A stretch of 64,000 nt of DNA from Antedon mediterranea (taxonomy: Eukaryota > Echinodermata > Crinoidea > Comatulida > Antedonidae): the NCBI RefSeq assembly GCF_964355755.1, contig NC_092679.1, positions 8,744,001 to 8,808,000 on the forward strand, in the 5' to 3' direction. Below are positions 8,997 to 20,980 of the stretch, piece after piece. The translations under genes and the position numbers were made by a program. The notes beneath the pieces are model-generated. The model searched no databases and was not told the DNA's origin. It worked only from the letters and a program-made list of their open reading frames with translations. The number at the start of each line of letters is the position of its first letter. Positions within the stretch are counted from its first letter, which is position 1.

Positions 8997-10400
8997 AAAT
9001 GCGATTTGAAGCTATTCTAAGCACTTTGGTGTTTTTATGGAAACAATTTTTTTCGAAAATCACAAAATGGTCTAAAACGTCTCCAATAGCGATTTGAAGC
9101 TTTTCTGTACACTTTGGTGTTTTTATGTTAACAAGTTTTTTCGAAAATCAAAAAATGGTCTAAAACGTCTCCAAATGCGTTTTGAAGCTATTTTAAGCAC
9201 TTTGGTGTTTTTATCTTAACAAGTTTTTTCGAAAATCACAAAATGGTCTAAAATGTCTCCAAATGCGATTTGAAGCTAATCTTAGCACATTGGTGTTTTT
9301 ATGTTAACAAGTTTTTTCGAAAATCACAAAATGTTCTAAAACGACTCCAAATGCGATTTGAAGCTATTCTGTATACTTTGGTGTTTTTATGTTAACAAGT
9401 TTTTTCGAAAATCACAAAATGGTCTAAAACGTCTCCAAATGCGATTTGAAGCTATTCTAAGCACTTTGGTGTTTTTATGTTAACAAGTTTTTTAGAAAAT
9501 CACAAAATGGTCTAAAACGTCTCCAAATGCGATTTGAAGCTATTCTGTACACTTTGATGTTTTGTGAGAAAATTTTCTGTCGAAATGCTCAAAATGGTCA
9601 AAAACGTTTTTAAATACGATATTAAGCTACTTTGTGCTCTTTGATGTTTTTGTGTGAAATGTTTTATCGAAATGCTCAAAATGGTCTAAAATGGTTTCTA
9701 ATGTGATTTCAAGCACTTTGATGTTTTTGTATAACCAAGTTTTTCGAAAATCACAAAATTGTCTAAAACGTCTCCAAATGCGATTTGAAGCTATTCTGTA
9801 CACTTTGATGTTTTTATGTTAACAAGTTTTTCGAAAATCACAAAATGGTCTAAAACGTCTCCAAATGCGATTTTAAGCTATTCTAAGCACTTTGGTGTTT
9901 TTATGTTAACAAGTTTTTCGAAAATCACAAAATGGTCTAAAACGTCTCCAAATGCGATTTGAAGCTATTCTGTACACTTTGATGTTTTTATGTTAACAAG
10001 TTTTTTCGAAAATCAAAAATGGTCTAAAACGTCTACAAATGCGATTTGAAGCTATTCTAAGCACTTTTGTGTTTTTATGTTAACAAGTTTTTTCGAAAAT
10101 CACAAAATGGTCTAAAACGTCTGCAAATGCGATTTGAAGCTATTCTTAGCACATTGGTGTTTTTATTTAAACAAATTTTTTCGAAACTCACAAAATGGTC
10201 TAAAACGTCTCCAAATGCGATTTGAAGCTATTTTAAGCACTTTGGTGTTTTTGTGTTAACAAGTTTTTCGAAATGCTCAAAATTGTCTAAAACGTTTTTA
10301 AACACGATATTAAGCTATTTTGTGCTCTTTGATGTTTTTTTGTGAAAAGTTTTAGCGAAATGCTCAAAATGGTGTAAAACGATTTCTAATGTGATTTTAA
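8997..10400 (+). repeat. 88-bp satellite array between the two inserts
   Basis: The interrupted monomer resumes with AAATGCGATTTGAAGC and continues into standard monomers, one diverged three-monomer module (about 9527-9776) and a module of the TTTTTTTGTGAAAAGTTTTAGC form (about 10,290-10,400). The segment is collinear with 60,870-62,874, except that a 601-bp stretch present there at 61,118-61,718 is missing here at 9245. No genes. Confidence 0.96.
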
Positions 10401-11026
10401 AGACCCCTTCCCTGCAATTTTGGACGTTTTTTGGAAAATAATACATATATATCACTTTAAAAACATTAAACCATGTCATTCCTTGTCTTAAATGTACGTT
10501 TTATGGTAAATTATGATAAAAAGTGAGAAACAATGCACTACCTAAGTAGCTCGCGGCGATCGACCTCTCGTGGACGGTCTTAGGCCTAGCCTAGCTAGGC
10601 TTAGTTTTGTAGGCCTAGCTGGTAAACATCGATAACGTACGAACATCGTACGCTAGCTATATACCTAGCCTGACGTTGTATAGTTGCTGCATTAATTGTC
10701 TTTCTATTTTTGCCAGACTCCGTTGATACAAATTGGGGAAAACCCGGTATTTTCGCTGAAAAGTTAGGAGTCTTCCATTTGTTTTGGCTTCACGATCGAT
10801 CGAAAAGTGGGCGAATTACAGGTGAAAAACAAAAATATCAATCCGCGTGCAATGCATTTTGGGATTTATAGCGGGCCGCTATAATTATTAGAATCGATTT
10901 ATTTTTCACATTTTTAACCGTTTAAAGACGAAAAAAGTTATCGCAATATGACCATATAGTATTATTTTTACATTAAATATAGTTTGTGATCTTAAATTAG
11001 ATCTAAAAAACGTAGGGAATGGGGCT
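10401..11026. mobile_element. 626-bp MITE-like element, copy 1
   Basis: It interrupts a diverged monomer within GATTTTAAGCAC, leaving TTAA on both sides (10,397-10,400 and 11,027-11,030). The termini are imperfect inverted repeats: AGACCCCTTCCCT on the left against AGCCCCATTCCCT (reverse complement of the right end). Subterminal matches ACGTTTTTT and AAAATAATAC are offset by about 10 bp. A TTAA duplication fits piggyBac-type targeting. Because TTAA contains TA, a Tc1/mariner-type TA duplication with AAGACCCC/AAGCCCC ends fits equally well. There is no open frame. Internal palindromes include GCCTAGCTAGGC, CGTACG repeated at 10,636-10,652, and TTATAGCGG-G-CCGCTATAA at 10,866-10,884. The copy at 62,875 differs at three positions. 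Confidence 0.85.
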
Positions 11027-14000
11027 TTAAGCACTTTGATGTTTTTATGTTAACTAGTTTTTTCGAAAATCACAAAATGGTCTAAAACGTCTCCAAATGT
11101 AAATTGAAGCTATTCTAAGCACTTGGGTGTTTTTATGTTAACAGTTTTTTCGAAAATCACAAAATGGTCTAAAACGTTTCCAAATGCGATTTGAAGCTAT
11201 TCTGTACACTTTGATGCTTTTATGGTAACAAGTTTTTTCAAAAATCACAAAATGGTCTAAAATGTCTCCAAATGCGATTTGAAGCTATTCTAAGCACTTT
11301 GGTGTTTTTATGGAAACAATTTTTTTCGAAAATCACAAAATGGTCTAAAACGTCTCCAATAGCAATTTGAAGCTTTTCTGTACACTTTGGTGTTTTTATG
11401 TTAACAAGTTTTTTCGAAAATCACAAAATGGTCTAAAACGTTTCCAAATGCGATTTGAAGCTATTCTGTACACTTTGATGCTTTTATGGTAACAAGTTTT
11501 TTAGAAAATCACAAAATGGTCTAAAACATCTCCAAATGCGATTTAAAGCTATTTTAAGCACTTTTGTGTTTTTGTGTAACCAAGTTTTTTCGAAAATCAC
11601 AAAAGGGTCAAAAATGTCTCTAAATGCGATTTGAAGCTACTCTAAGCACTTTGGTGTTTTTATGTTAACAAGTTTTTTCGAAAATCACAAAATGGTCTAA
11701 AATGTCTCCAAATGCGATTTGAAGCTATTCTGTACACTTTGCTGTTTTGTGTGAAAAATGTTTGTCGAAATCCTCAAAATGGTCAAAAACGTTTTTAAAT
11801 ACGATATTAAGCTATTTTTTGCTCTTTGATGTTTTTGTGTGAAAAGTTTTATCGAAATACTCAAAATGGTCTAAAACGGTTTCTAATGTGATTTTAAGCA
11901 CTTTGATGTTTTTGTGTAACCAAGTTTTTTCGAAAATCACAAAATGGTCTAAAATGTCTCCAAATGCGATTTGAAGCTATTCTAAGCACTTTGGTGTTTT
12001 TATGAAAACAATTTTTTTCGAAAATCACAAAATGGTCTAAAACGTCTCCAATAGCAATTTGAAGCTTTTCTGTACACTTTGGTGTTTTTATGTTAACAAG
12101 TTTTTTCGAAAATCACAAAATGGTCTAAAACGTCTCCAAATGCGATTTGAAGCTATTCTGTACACTTTGATGTTTTTATGTTCACAAGTTTTTTATAAAA
12201 TCACAAAATGGTATAAAACGTCTCCAAATGCGATTTGAAGCTATTCTGTACACTTTGATGTTTTTATGTTAACAAGTTTTTTCGAAAATCACAAAAGGGT
12301 CTAAAATGTCTCGAAATGCGATTTGAAGCTATTCTAAGCACTTTGGTGTTTTTATGTTAACAAGTTTTTTCGAAAATCACAAAATGGTCTAAAACGTCTC
12401 CAAATGCGATTTGAAGCTATTCTAAGCACTTTCGTGTTTTTATGTTAACAAGTTTTTTCGAAAATCACAAAATGGTCTAAAACGTCTCCAAATGCGATTT
12501 GAAGCTGTTTTAAGCACTTTGGTGCTTTTGTGTAACCAAGTTTTTTCGAAAATCACGAAATGGTCTAAAACGTCTCCAAATGCGATTTGAAGCTATTCTA
12601 AGCACTTTGGTGTTTTTACGTTAACAAGTTTTTTCGAAAATCACAAAATGGTCTAAAACGTCTCCAAATGCGATTTGAAGCTATTCTGTACACTTTGATG
12701 TTTTTATGTTAAAAAGTTTTTTCGAAAATCACAAAATGGTCTAAAACATCTACAAATGCGATTTGAAGCTATTCTGTACACTTTGATGTTTTTATGTTAA
12801 CAAGTTTTTTCGAAAATCACAAAATGGTCTAAAACGTTTCCAAATGCGATTTGAAGCTATTCTGTACACTTTTATGTTTTGTGTGAAAATTTTCTGTCGA
12901 AATGCTCAAAATGGTCAAAAACGTTTTTAAATACGATATTAAGCTACTTTGTGCTCTTTGATGTTTTTGTGTGAAATGTTTTATCGAAATGCTCAAAATG
13001 GTCTAAAACGGTTTCTAATGTGATTTCAAGCACTTTGATGTTTTTGTGTAACCAAGTTTTTTCGAAAATCACAAAATGGTCTAAAACTTCTCCAAATGCG
13101 ATTTGAAGCTATTTTAAGCACTTTGGTGCTTTTGTGTAACCAAGTTTTTTCGAAAATCACGAAATGGTCTAAAACGTCTCCAAATGCGATTTGAAGCTAT
13201 TCTAAGCACTTTGGTGTTTTTACGTTAACAAGTTTTTTCGAAAATCACAAAATGGTCTAAAACGTCTCCAAATGCGATTTGAAGCTATTCTGTACACTTT
13301 GATGTTTTTATGTTAACAAGTTTTTTCGAAAATCACAAAATGGTCTAAAACGTCTCCAAATGCGATTTAAAGCTATTTTAAGCACTTTTGTGTTTTTGTG
13401 TAACCAAGTTTTTTCGAAAATCACAAAAGGGTCTAAAATTTCTGTAAATGCGATTTGAAGCTATTTAAAGCACTTTGGTGTTTTTAGGTTAACAAGTTTT
13501 TTCGAAAATCACAAAATGGTCTAAAACGTCTACAAATGCGATTTGAAGCTATTCTAAGCACTTTTGTGTTTTTATGTTAACAAGTTTTTTCGAGAATCAC
13601 AAAATGGTCTAAAACGTCTCCAAATGCGATTTGAAGCTATTTTAAGCACTTTGGTGTTTTTGTGTTAACAAGTTTTTCGAAATGCTCAAAATGGTCTAAA
13701 ACGTCTCCAAATGCGATTTGAAGCTATTCTAAGCACTTTGGTGTTTTTATGTTAACAAGTTTTTTCGAAAATCACAAAATGGTATAAAACGTCTCCAAAT
13801 GCGATTTGAAGCTATTCTAAGCACTTTGGTGTTTTTATGTTAACAAGTTTTTTCGAAAATCATAAAATGGTCTAAAACGTTTCCAAATGCGATTTCAAGC
13901 TATTCTGTACACTTTGATGTTTTGTGTGAAAATTTTCTTTCGAAATGCTCAAAATGGTCAAAAACGTTTTTAAATACGATATTAAGCTACTTTGTGCTCT

Positions 14001-15189
14001 TTGATGTTTTTGTGTGAAATGTTTTATCGAAATGCTCAAAATGTTCTAAAACGGTTTCTAATGTGATTTCAAGCACTTTGATGTTTTTGTGTAACCAAGT
14101 TTTTCGAAAATCACAAAATTGTCTAAAACGTCTCCAAATGCGATTTGAAGCTATTCTGTACACTTTGATGTTTTTATGTTAACAAGTTTTTCGAAAATCA
14201 CAAAATGGTCTAAAACGTCTCCAAATGCGATTTTAAGCTATTCTAAGCACTTTGGTGTTTTTATGTTAACAAGTTTTTTTGAAAATCACAAAATGGTCTA
14301 AAACGTCTCTAAATGCGATTTGAAGCTTTTCTGTACACTTTGATGTTTTTATGTTAACAACTTTTTTCGAAAATCACAAAATGGTCTAAAATGTCTCCAA
14401 ATGCGATTTGAAGCTATTCTAAGCACTTTGGTGTTTTTATGGAAACAATTTTTTTCGAAAATCACAAAATGGTCTAAAACGTCTCCAATAGCGATTTGAA
14501 GCTTTTCTGTACACTTTGGTGTTTTTATGTTAACAAGTTTTTTCGAAAATCACAAAATGGTCTAAAACGTCTCCAAATGCGATTTGAAGCTATTCTGTAC
14601 ACTTTGATGTTTTTATGTTAACAAGTTTTTTCGAAAATCACAAAATGGTCTAAAACGTCTACAAATGCGATTTGAAGCTATTCTAAGCACTTTTGTGTTT
14701 TTATGTTAACAAGTTTTTTCGAAAATCACAAAAATAAATGGTCTAAAACGTCTGCAAATGCGATTTGAAACTATTCTTAGCACATTGGTGTTTTTATTTA
14801 AACAAATTTTTTCGAAACTCACAAAATGGTCTAAAACGTCTCCAAATGCGATTTGAAGCTATTTTAAGCACTTTGGTGTTTTTGTGTTAACAAGTTTTTC
14901 GAAATGCTCAAAATGGTCTAAAACGTTTTTAAACACGATATTAAGCTATTTTGTGCTCTTTGATGTTTTTTTGTGAAAAGTTTTAGCAAAATGCTCAAAA
15001 TGGTCTAAAACGATTTCTAATGTGATTTTAAGCACTTTGATGTTTTTATGTTAACTAGTTTTTTCGAAAATCACAAAATGGTCTAAAACGTCTCCAAATG
15101 CGATTTGAAGCTATTTTAAGCACTTAGGTGCTTTTGTGTAACCAAGTTTTTTTGAAAATCACAAAAGGGTCTAAAATGTCTCCAAATGT

Positions 15190-16520
15190 GATTTGAAGCT
15201 ATTTTAAGCACTTTGGTGTTTTTGTGTTAACAAGTTTTTCGAAAATCACAAAATTGTCTAAAACGTCTCCAAATGCGATTTGAAGCTATTCTGTACACTT
15301 TGATGTTTTTATGTTAACAAGTTTTTTAGAAAATCACAAAATGGTCTAAAACATCTCCAAATGCGATTTAAAGCTATTTTAAGCACTTTGGTGTTTTTAT
15401 GTTAACAAGTTTTTTCGAAAATCACAAAATGGTCTAAAACGTCTCCAAATGCGATTTGAAGCTATTTTAAGCACTTTGGTGTTTTTGTGTTAACAAGTTT
15501 TTCGAAATGCTCAAAATGGTCTAAAACGTTTCCAAATGCCATTTGAAGCTATTCTGTACACTTTGATGTTTTGTGTGAAAATTTTCTGTCGAAATGCTCA
15601 AAATGGTCAAAAACGTTTTTAAATACGATATTAAGCTACTTTGTGCTCTTTGATGTTTTTGTGTGAAATGTTTTATCGAAATGCTCAAAATGGTCTAAAA
15701 CGGTTTCTAATGTGATTTCAAGAACTTTGATGTTTTTGTGTAACCAAGTTTTTCGAAAATCACAAAATTGTCTAAAACGTCTCCAAATGCGATTTGAAGC
15801 TATTCTGTACACTTTGATGTTTTTATGTTAACAAGTTTTTCGAAGATCACAAAATGGTCTAAAACGTCTCCAAATGCGATTTTAAGCTATTCTAAGCACT
15901 TTGGTGTTTTTATGTTAACAAGTTTTTTTGAAAATCACAAAATGGTCTAAAACGTCTCTAAATGCGATTTGAAGCTTTTCTGTACACTTTGATGTTTTTA
16001 TGTTAACAACTTTTTTCGAAAATCACAAAATGGTCTAAAACGTCTCCAATAGCGATTTGAAGCTTTTCTGTACACTTTGGTGTTTTTATGTTAACAAGTT
16101 TTTTTCGAAAATCACAAAATGGCCTAAAACGTCTCCAAATGCGATTTGAAGCTATTCTGTACACTTTGATGTTTTTATGTTAACAAGTTTTTTCGAAAAT
16201 CACAAAATGGTCTAAAACGTCTACAAATGCGATTTGAAGCTATTCTAAGCACTTTTGTGTTTTTATGTTAACAAGTTTTTTCGAAAATCACAAAATGGTC
16301 TAAAACGTCTGCAAATGCGATTTGAAGCTATTCTTAGCACATTGGTGTTTTTATTTAAACAAATTTTTTCGAAACTCACAAAATGGTCTAAAACGTCTCC
16401 AAATGCGATTTGAAGCTATTTTAAGCACTTTGGTGTTTTTGTGTTAACAAGTTTTTCTAAATGCTCAAAATGGTCTAAAACGTTTTTAAACACGATATTA
16501 AGCTATTTTGTGCTCTTTGA
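15190..16520 (+). repeat. satellite block homologous to about 42.7-44.0 kb and 47.7-49.2 kb
   Basis: Private marks appear in the same order in three places. TTTCAAGAACTTTGATG occurs near 15,716, 43,387 and 48,394. TTTTTCGAAGATCAC occurs near 15,838, 43,506 and 48,516. The seven-T form GTTTTTTTCGAAAATC follows CTCCAATAGCG in all three. The shared marks indicate one ancestral higher-order unit that has spread to three places in the array. Confidence 0.72.
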
Positions 16521-16599
16521 TGTTTTTTTGTGAAAAGTTTTAGCGAAATGCTCAAAATGGTCTAAAACGATTTCTAATGTGATTTTAAGCACTTTGATG

Positions 16600-19500
16600 T
16601 TTTTATGTTAACTAGTTTTTTCGAAAATCAAAAATGGTCTAAAACGTCTCCAAATGTGATTTGAAGCTATTCTAAGCACTTTGGTGTTTTATGTTAACAG
16701 TTTTTTCGAAAATCACAAAATGGTCTAAAACGTTTCCAAATGCGATTTGAAGCTATTCTGTACACTTTGATGTTTTTATGGCAACAAGTTTTTTAGAAAA
16801 TCACAAAATGGTCTAAAACATCTCCAAATGCGATTTAAAGCTATTTTAAGCACTTTTGTGTTTTTGTGTAACCAAGTTTTTTCGAAAATCACAAAAGGGT
16901 CTAAAATGTCTCTAAATGCGATTTGAAGCTACTCTAAGCACTTTGGTGTTTTTATGTTAACAAGTTTTTTCGAAAATCAATAAATGGTCTAAAATTTCTC
17001 CAAATGCGATTTGAAGCTATTCTGTACACTTTACTGTTTTGTGTGAAAAATGTTTGTCGAAATCCTCAAAATGGTCAAAAACGTTTTTAAATACGATATT
17101 AAGCTATTTTGTGCTCTTTGATGTTTTTGTGTGAAAAGTTTTATCGAAATACTCAAAATGGTCTAAAACGGTTTCTAATGTGATTTTAAGCACTTTGATG
17201 TTTTTGTGTAACCAAGTTTTTTCGAAAATCACAAAATGGTCTAAAATGTCTCCAAATGCGATTTGAAGCTATTCTAAGCACTTTGGTGTTTTTATGGAAA
17301 CAATTTTTTTCGAAAATCACAAAATGGTCTAAAACGTCTCCAATAGCAATTTGAAGCTTTTCTGTACACTTTGGTGTTTTTATGTTAACAAGTTTTTTCG
17401 AAAATCACAAAATGGTCTAAAACGTCTCCCAATGCGATTTGAAGCTATTCTGTACACTTTGATGTTTTTATGTTAACAAGTTTTTTATAAAATCACAAAA
17501 TGGTCTAAAACGTCTCCAAATGCGATTTGAAGCTATTCTGTACACTTTGATGTTTTTATGTTAACAAGTTTTTTCGAAAATCACAAAATGGTCTAAAACG
17601 TCTCCAAATGCGATTTGAAGCTATTTTAAGCACTTTGGTGTTTTTGTGTTAACAAGTTTTTCGAAATGCTCAAAATGGTCTAAAACGTCTCCAAATGCGA
17701 TTTGAAGCTATTCTAAGCAATTTGGTGTTTTTATGTTAACAAGTTTTTTCGAAAATCACAAAATGGTATAAAACGTCTCCAAATGCGATTTGAAGCTATT
17801 CTAAGCACTTTGGTGTTTTTATGTTAACAAGTTTTTTCGAAAATCACAAAATGGTCTAAAACGTTTCCAAATGCGATTTGAAGCTATTCTGTACACTTTG
17901 ATGTTTTGTGTGAAAATTTTCTTTCGAAATGCTCAAAATGGTCAAAAACGTTTTTAAATACGATATTAAGCTACTTTGTGCTCTTTGATGTTTTGGTGTG
18001 AAATGTTTTATCGAAATGCTCAAAATGGTCTAAAACGGTTTCTAATGTGATTTCAAGCACTTTGATGTTTTTGTGTAACCAAGTTTTTCGAAAATCACAA
18101 AATTGTCTAAAACGTCTCCAAATGCGATTTGAAGCTATTCTGTACACTTTGATGTTTTTATGTTAACAAGTTTTTCGAAAATCACAAAATGGTCTAAAAC
18201 GTCTCCAAATGCGATTTTAAGCTATTCTAAGCACTTTGGTGTTTTTATGTTAACAAGTTTTTTTGAAAATCACAAAATGGTCTAAAACGTCTCTAAATGC
18301 GATTTGAAGCTTTTCTGTACACTTTGATGTTTTTATGTTAACAACTTTTTTCGAAAATCACAAAATGGTCTAAAATGTCTCCAAATGCGATTTGAAGCTA
18401 TTCTAAGCACTTTGGTGTTTTTATGGAAACAATTTTTTTCGAAAATCACAAAATGGTCTAAAACGTCTCCAATAGCGATTTGAAGCTTTTCTGTACACTT
18501 TGGTGTTTTTATGTTAACAAGTTTTTTCGAAAATCACAAAATGGTCTAAAACGTCTCCAAATGCGATTTGAAGCTATTCTGTACACTTTGATGTTTTTAT
18601 GTTAACTAGTTTTTTCGAAAATCACAAAATGGTCTAAAACGTCTACAAATGCGATTTGAAGCTATTCTGTACACTTTGATGTTTTTATGTTAACAAGTTT
18701 TTTCGAAAATCACAAAATGGTCTAAAACGTTTCCAAATGCGATTTGAAGCTATCCTGTACACTTTGATGTTTTGTGTGAAAATTTTCTGTCGAAATGCTC
18801 AAAATGGTCAAAAACGTTTTTAAATACGATATTAAGCTACTTTGTGCTCTTTGATGTTTTTGTGTGAAATGTTTTATCGAAATGCTCAAAATGGTCTAAA
18901 ACGGTTTCTAATGTGATTTCAAGCACTTTGATGTTTTTGTATAACCAAGTTTTTCGAAAATCACAAAATTGTCTAAAACGTCTCCAAATGCAATTTGAAG
19001 CTATTCTGTACACTTTGATGTTTTTATGTTAACAAGTTTTTCGAAAATCACAAAATGGTCTAAAACGTCTCCAAATGCGATTTTAAGCTATTCTAAGCAC
19101 TTTGGTGTTTTTATGTTAACAAGTTTTTCGAAAATCACAAAATTGTCTAAAACGTCTCCAAATGCGATTTGAAGCTATTCTGTACACTTTGATGTTTTTA
19201 TGTTAACAACTTTTTTCGAAAATCACAAAATGGTCTAAAATGTCTCCAAAATGCGATTTGAAGTTATTCTAAGCACTTTGGTGTTTTTATGGAAACAATT
19301 TTTTTCGAAAATCACAAAATGGTCTAAAACGTCTCCAATAGCGATTTGAAGCTTTTCTGTACACTTTGGTGTTTTTATGTTAACAAGTTTTTTCGAAAAT
19401 CACAAAATGGTCTAAAACGTCTACAAATGCGATTTGAAGCTATTCTAAGCACTTTTGTGTTTTTATGTTAACAAGTTTTTTCGAAAATCACAAAATGGTC

Positions 19501-20980
19501 TAAAACGTCTGCAAATGCGATTTGAAGCTATTCTTAGCACATTGGTGTTTTTATTTAAACAAATTTTTTCGAAACTCACAAAATGGTCTAAAACGTCTCC
19601 AAATGCGATTGCAAGCTATTTTAAGCACTTTGGTATTTTTGTGTTAACAAGTTTTTCGAAATGCTCAAAATGGTCTAAAACGTTTTTAAACACGATATTA
19701 AGCTATTTTGTGCTCTTTGATTTTTTTTTGTGAAAAGTTTTAGCGAAATGCTCAAAATGGTCTAAAACGATTTCTAATGTGATTTTAAGGACTTTGATGT
19801 TTTTATGTTAACTAGTTTTTTCGAAAATCACAAAATGGTCTAAAACGTCTCCAAATGCGATTTGAAGCTATTTTAAGCACTTAGGTGCTTTTGTGTAACC
19901 AAGTTTTTTCGAAAATCACAAAAAGGTCTAAAATGTCTCCAAATGTGATTTGAAGCTATTTTAAGCACTTTGGTGTTTTTGTGTTAACAAGTTTTTCGAA
20001 AATCACAAAATTGTCTAAAACGTCTCCAAATGCGATTTGAAGCTATTCTGTACACTTTGATGTTTTTATGTTAACAAGTATTTTAGAAAATCACAAAATG
20101 GTCTATAATGTCTCTAAATGCGATTTGAAGCTATTCTAAGCACTTTGGTGTTTTTATGTTAACAAGTTTTTTCGAAAATCACAAAATGGTCTAAAACGTC
20201 TCCAAATGCGATTTGAAGCTATTTTAAGCACTTTGGTGTTTTTGTGTTAACAAGTTTTTCGAAATGCTCAAAATGGTCTAAAACGTCTCCAAATGCGATT
20301 TGAAGCTATTCTAAGCACTTTGGTGTTTTTATGTTAACAAGTTTTTTCGAAAATCACAAAATGGTCTAAAACGTCTCCAAATGCGATTTGAAGCTATTCT
20401 GTACACTTTGATGTTTTTATGTTAACAAGTTTTTTCGAAAATCACAAAATGGTCTAAAACGTTTCCAAATGCGATTTGAAGCTATTCTGTACACTTTGAT
20501 GTTTTGTGTGAAAATTTTCTGTCGAAATGCTCAAAATGGTCAAAAACGTTTTTAAATACGATATTAAGCTACTTTGTGCTCTTTGATGTTTTTGTGTGAA
20601 ATGTTTTATCGAAATGCTCAAAATGGTCTAAAACGGTTTCTAATGTGATTTCAAGCACTTTGATGTTTTTGTGTAACCAAGTTTTTCGAAAATCACAAAA
20701 TTGTCTAAAACGTCTCCAAATGCGATTTGAAGCTATTCTGTACACTTTGATGTTTTTATGTTAACAAGTTTTTCGAAAATCACAAAATGGTCTAAAACGT
20801 CTCCAAATGCGATTTTAAGCTATTCTAAGCACTTTGGTGTTTTTATGTTAACAAGTTTTTTTGAAAATCACAAAATGTTCTAAAACGTCTCTAAATGCGA
20901 TTTGAAGCTTTTCTGTACACTTTGATGTTTTTATGTTAACAACTTTTTTCGAAAATCACAAAATGGTCTAAAATGTCTCC
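16600..20980 (+). repeat. satellite block homologous to about 49.3-52.5 kb
   Basis: A run of shared private variants links this block to the right-hand block: AATCAATAAATGG (near 16,978 and 49,655), CGTCTCCCAATGCG (17,423 and 50,101), GCGATTGCAAGC (19,607 and 51,331) and GTATTTTAGAAAATC (near 20,078 and 51,801). About 955 bp more satellite lies between the second and third marks here than in the right-hand block, so unequal exchange has changed the copy number since they separated. Confidence 0.72.

Noticed and set aside
10401-11026. Firm assignment of the 626-bp element to piggyBac
   Set aside because: The flanking TTAA fits, but a TA duplication with ends one base-pair set further out fits equally, and the termini do not clearly match the usual piggyBac CCC start.
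19455-19733. 92-codon open frame repeated at 51,178-51,456 and 54,029-54,307
   Set aside because: Conservation of the peptide reflects duplication of the satellite block that contains it. The frame is read through monomers of mixed length and ends in repeat sequence.
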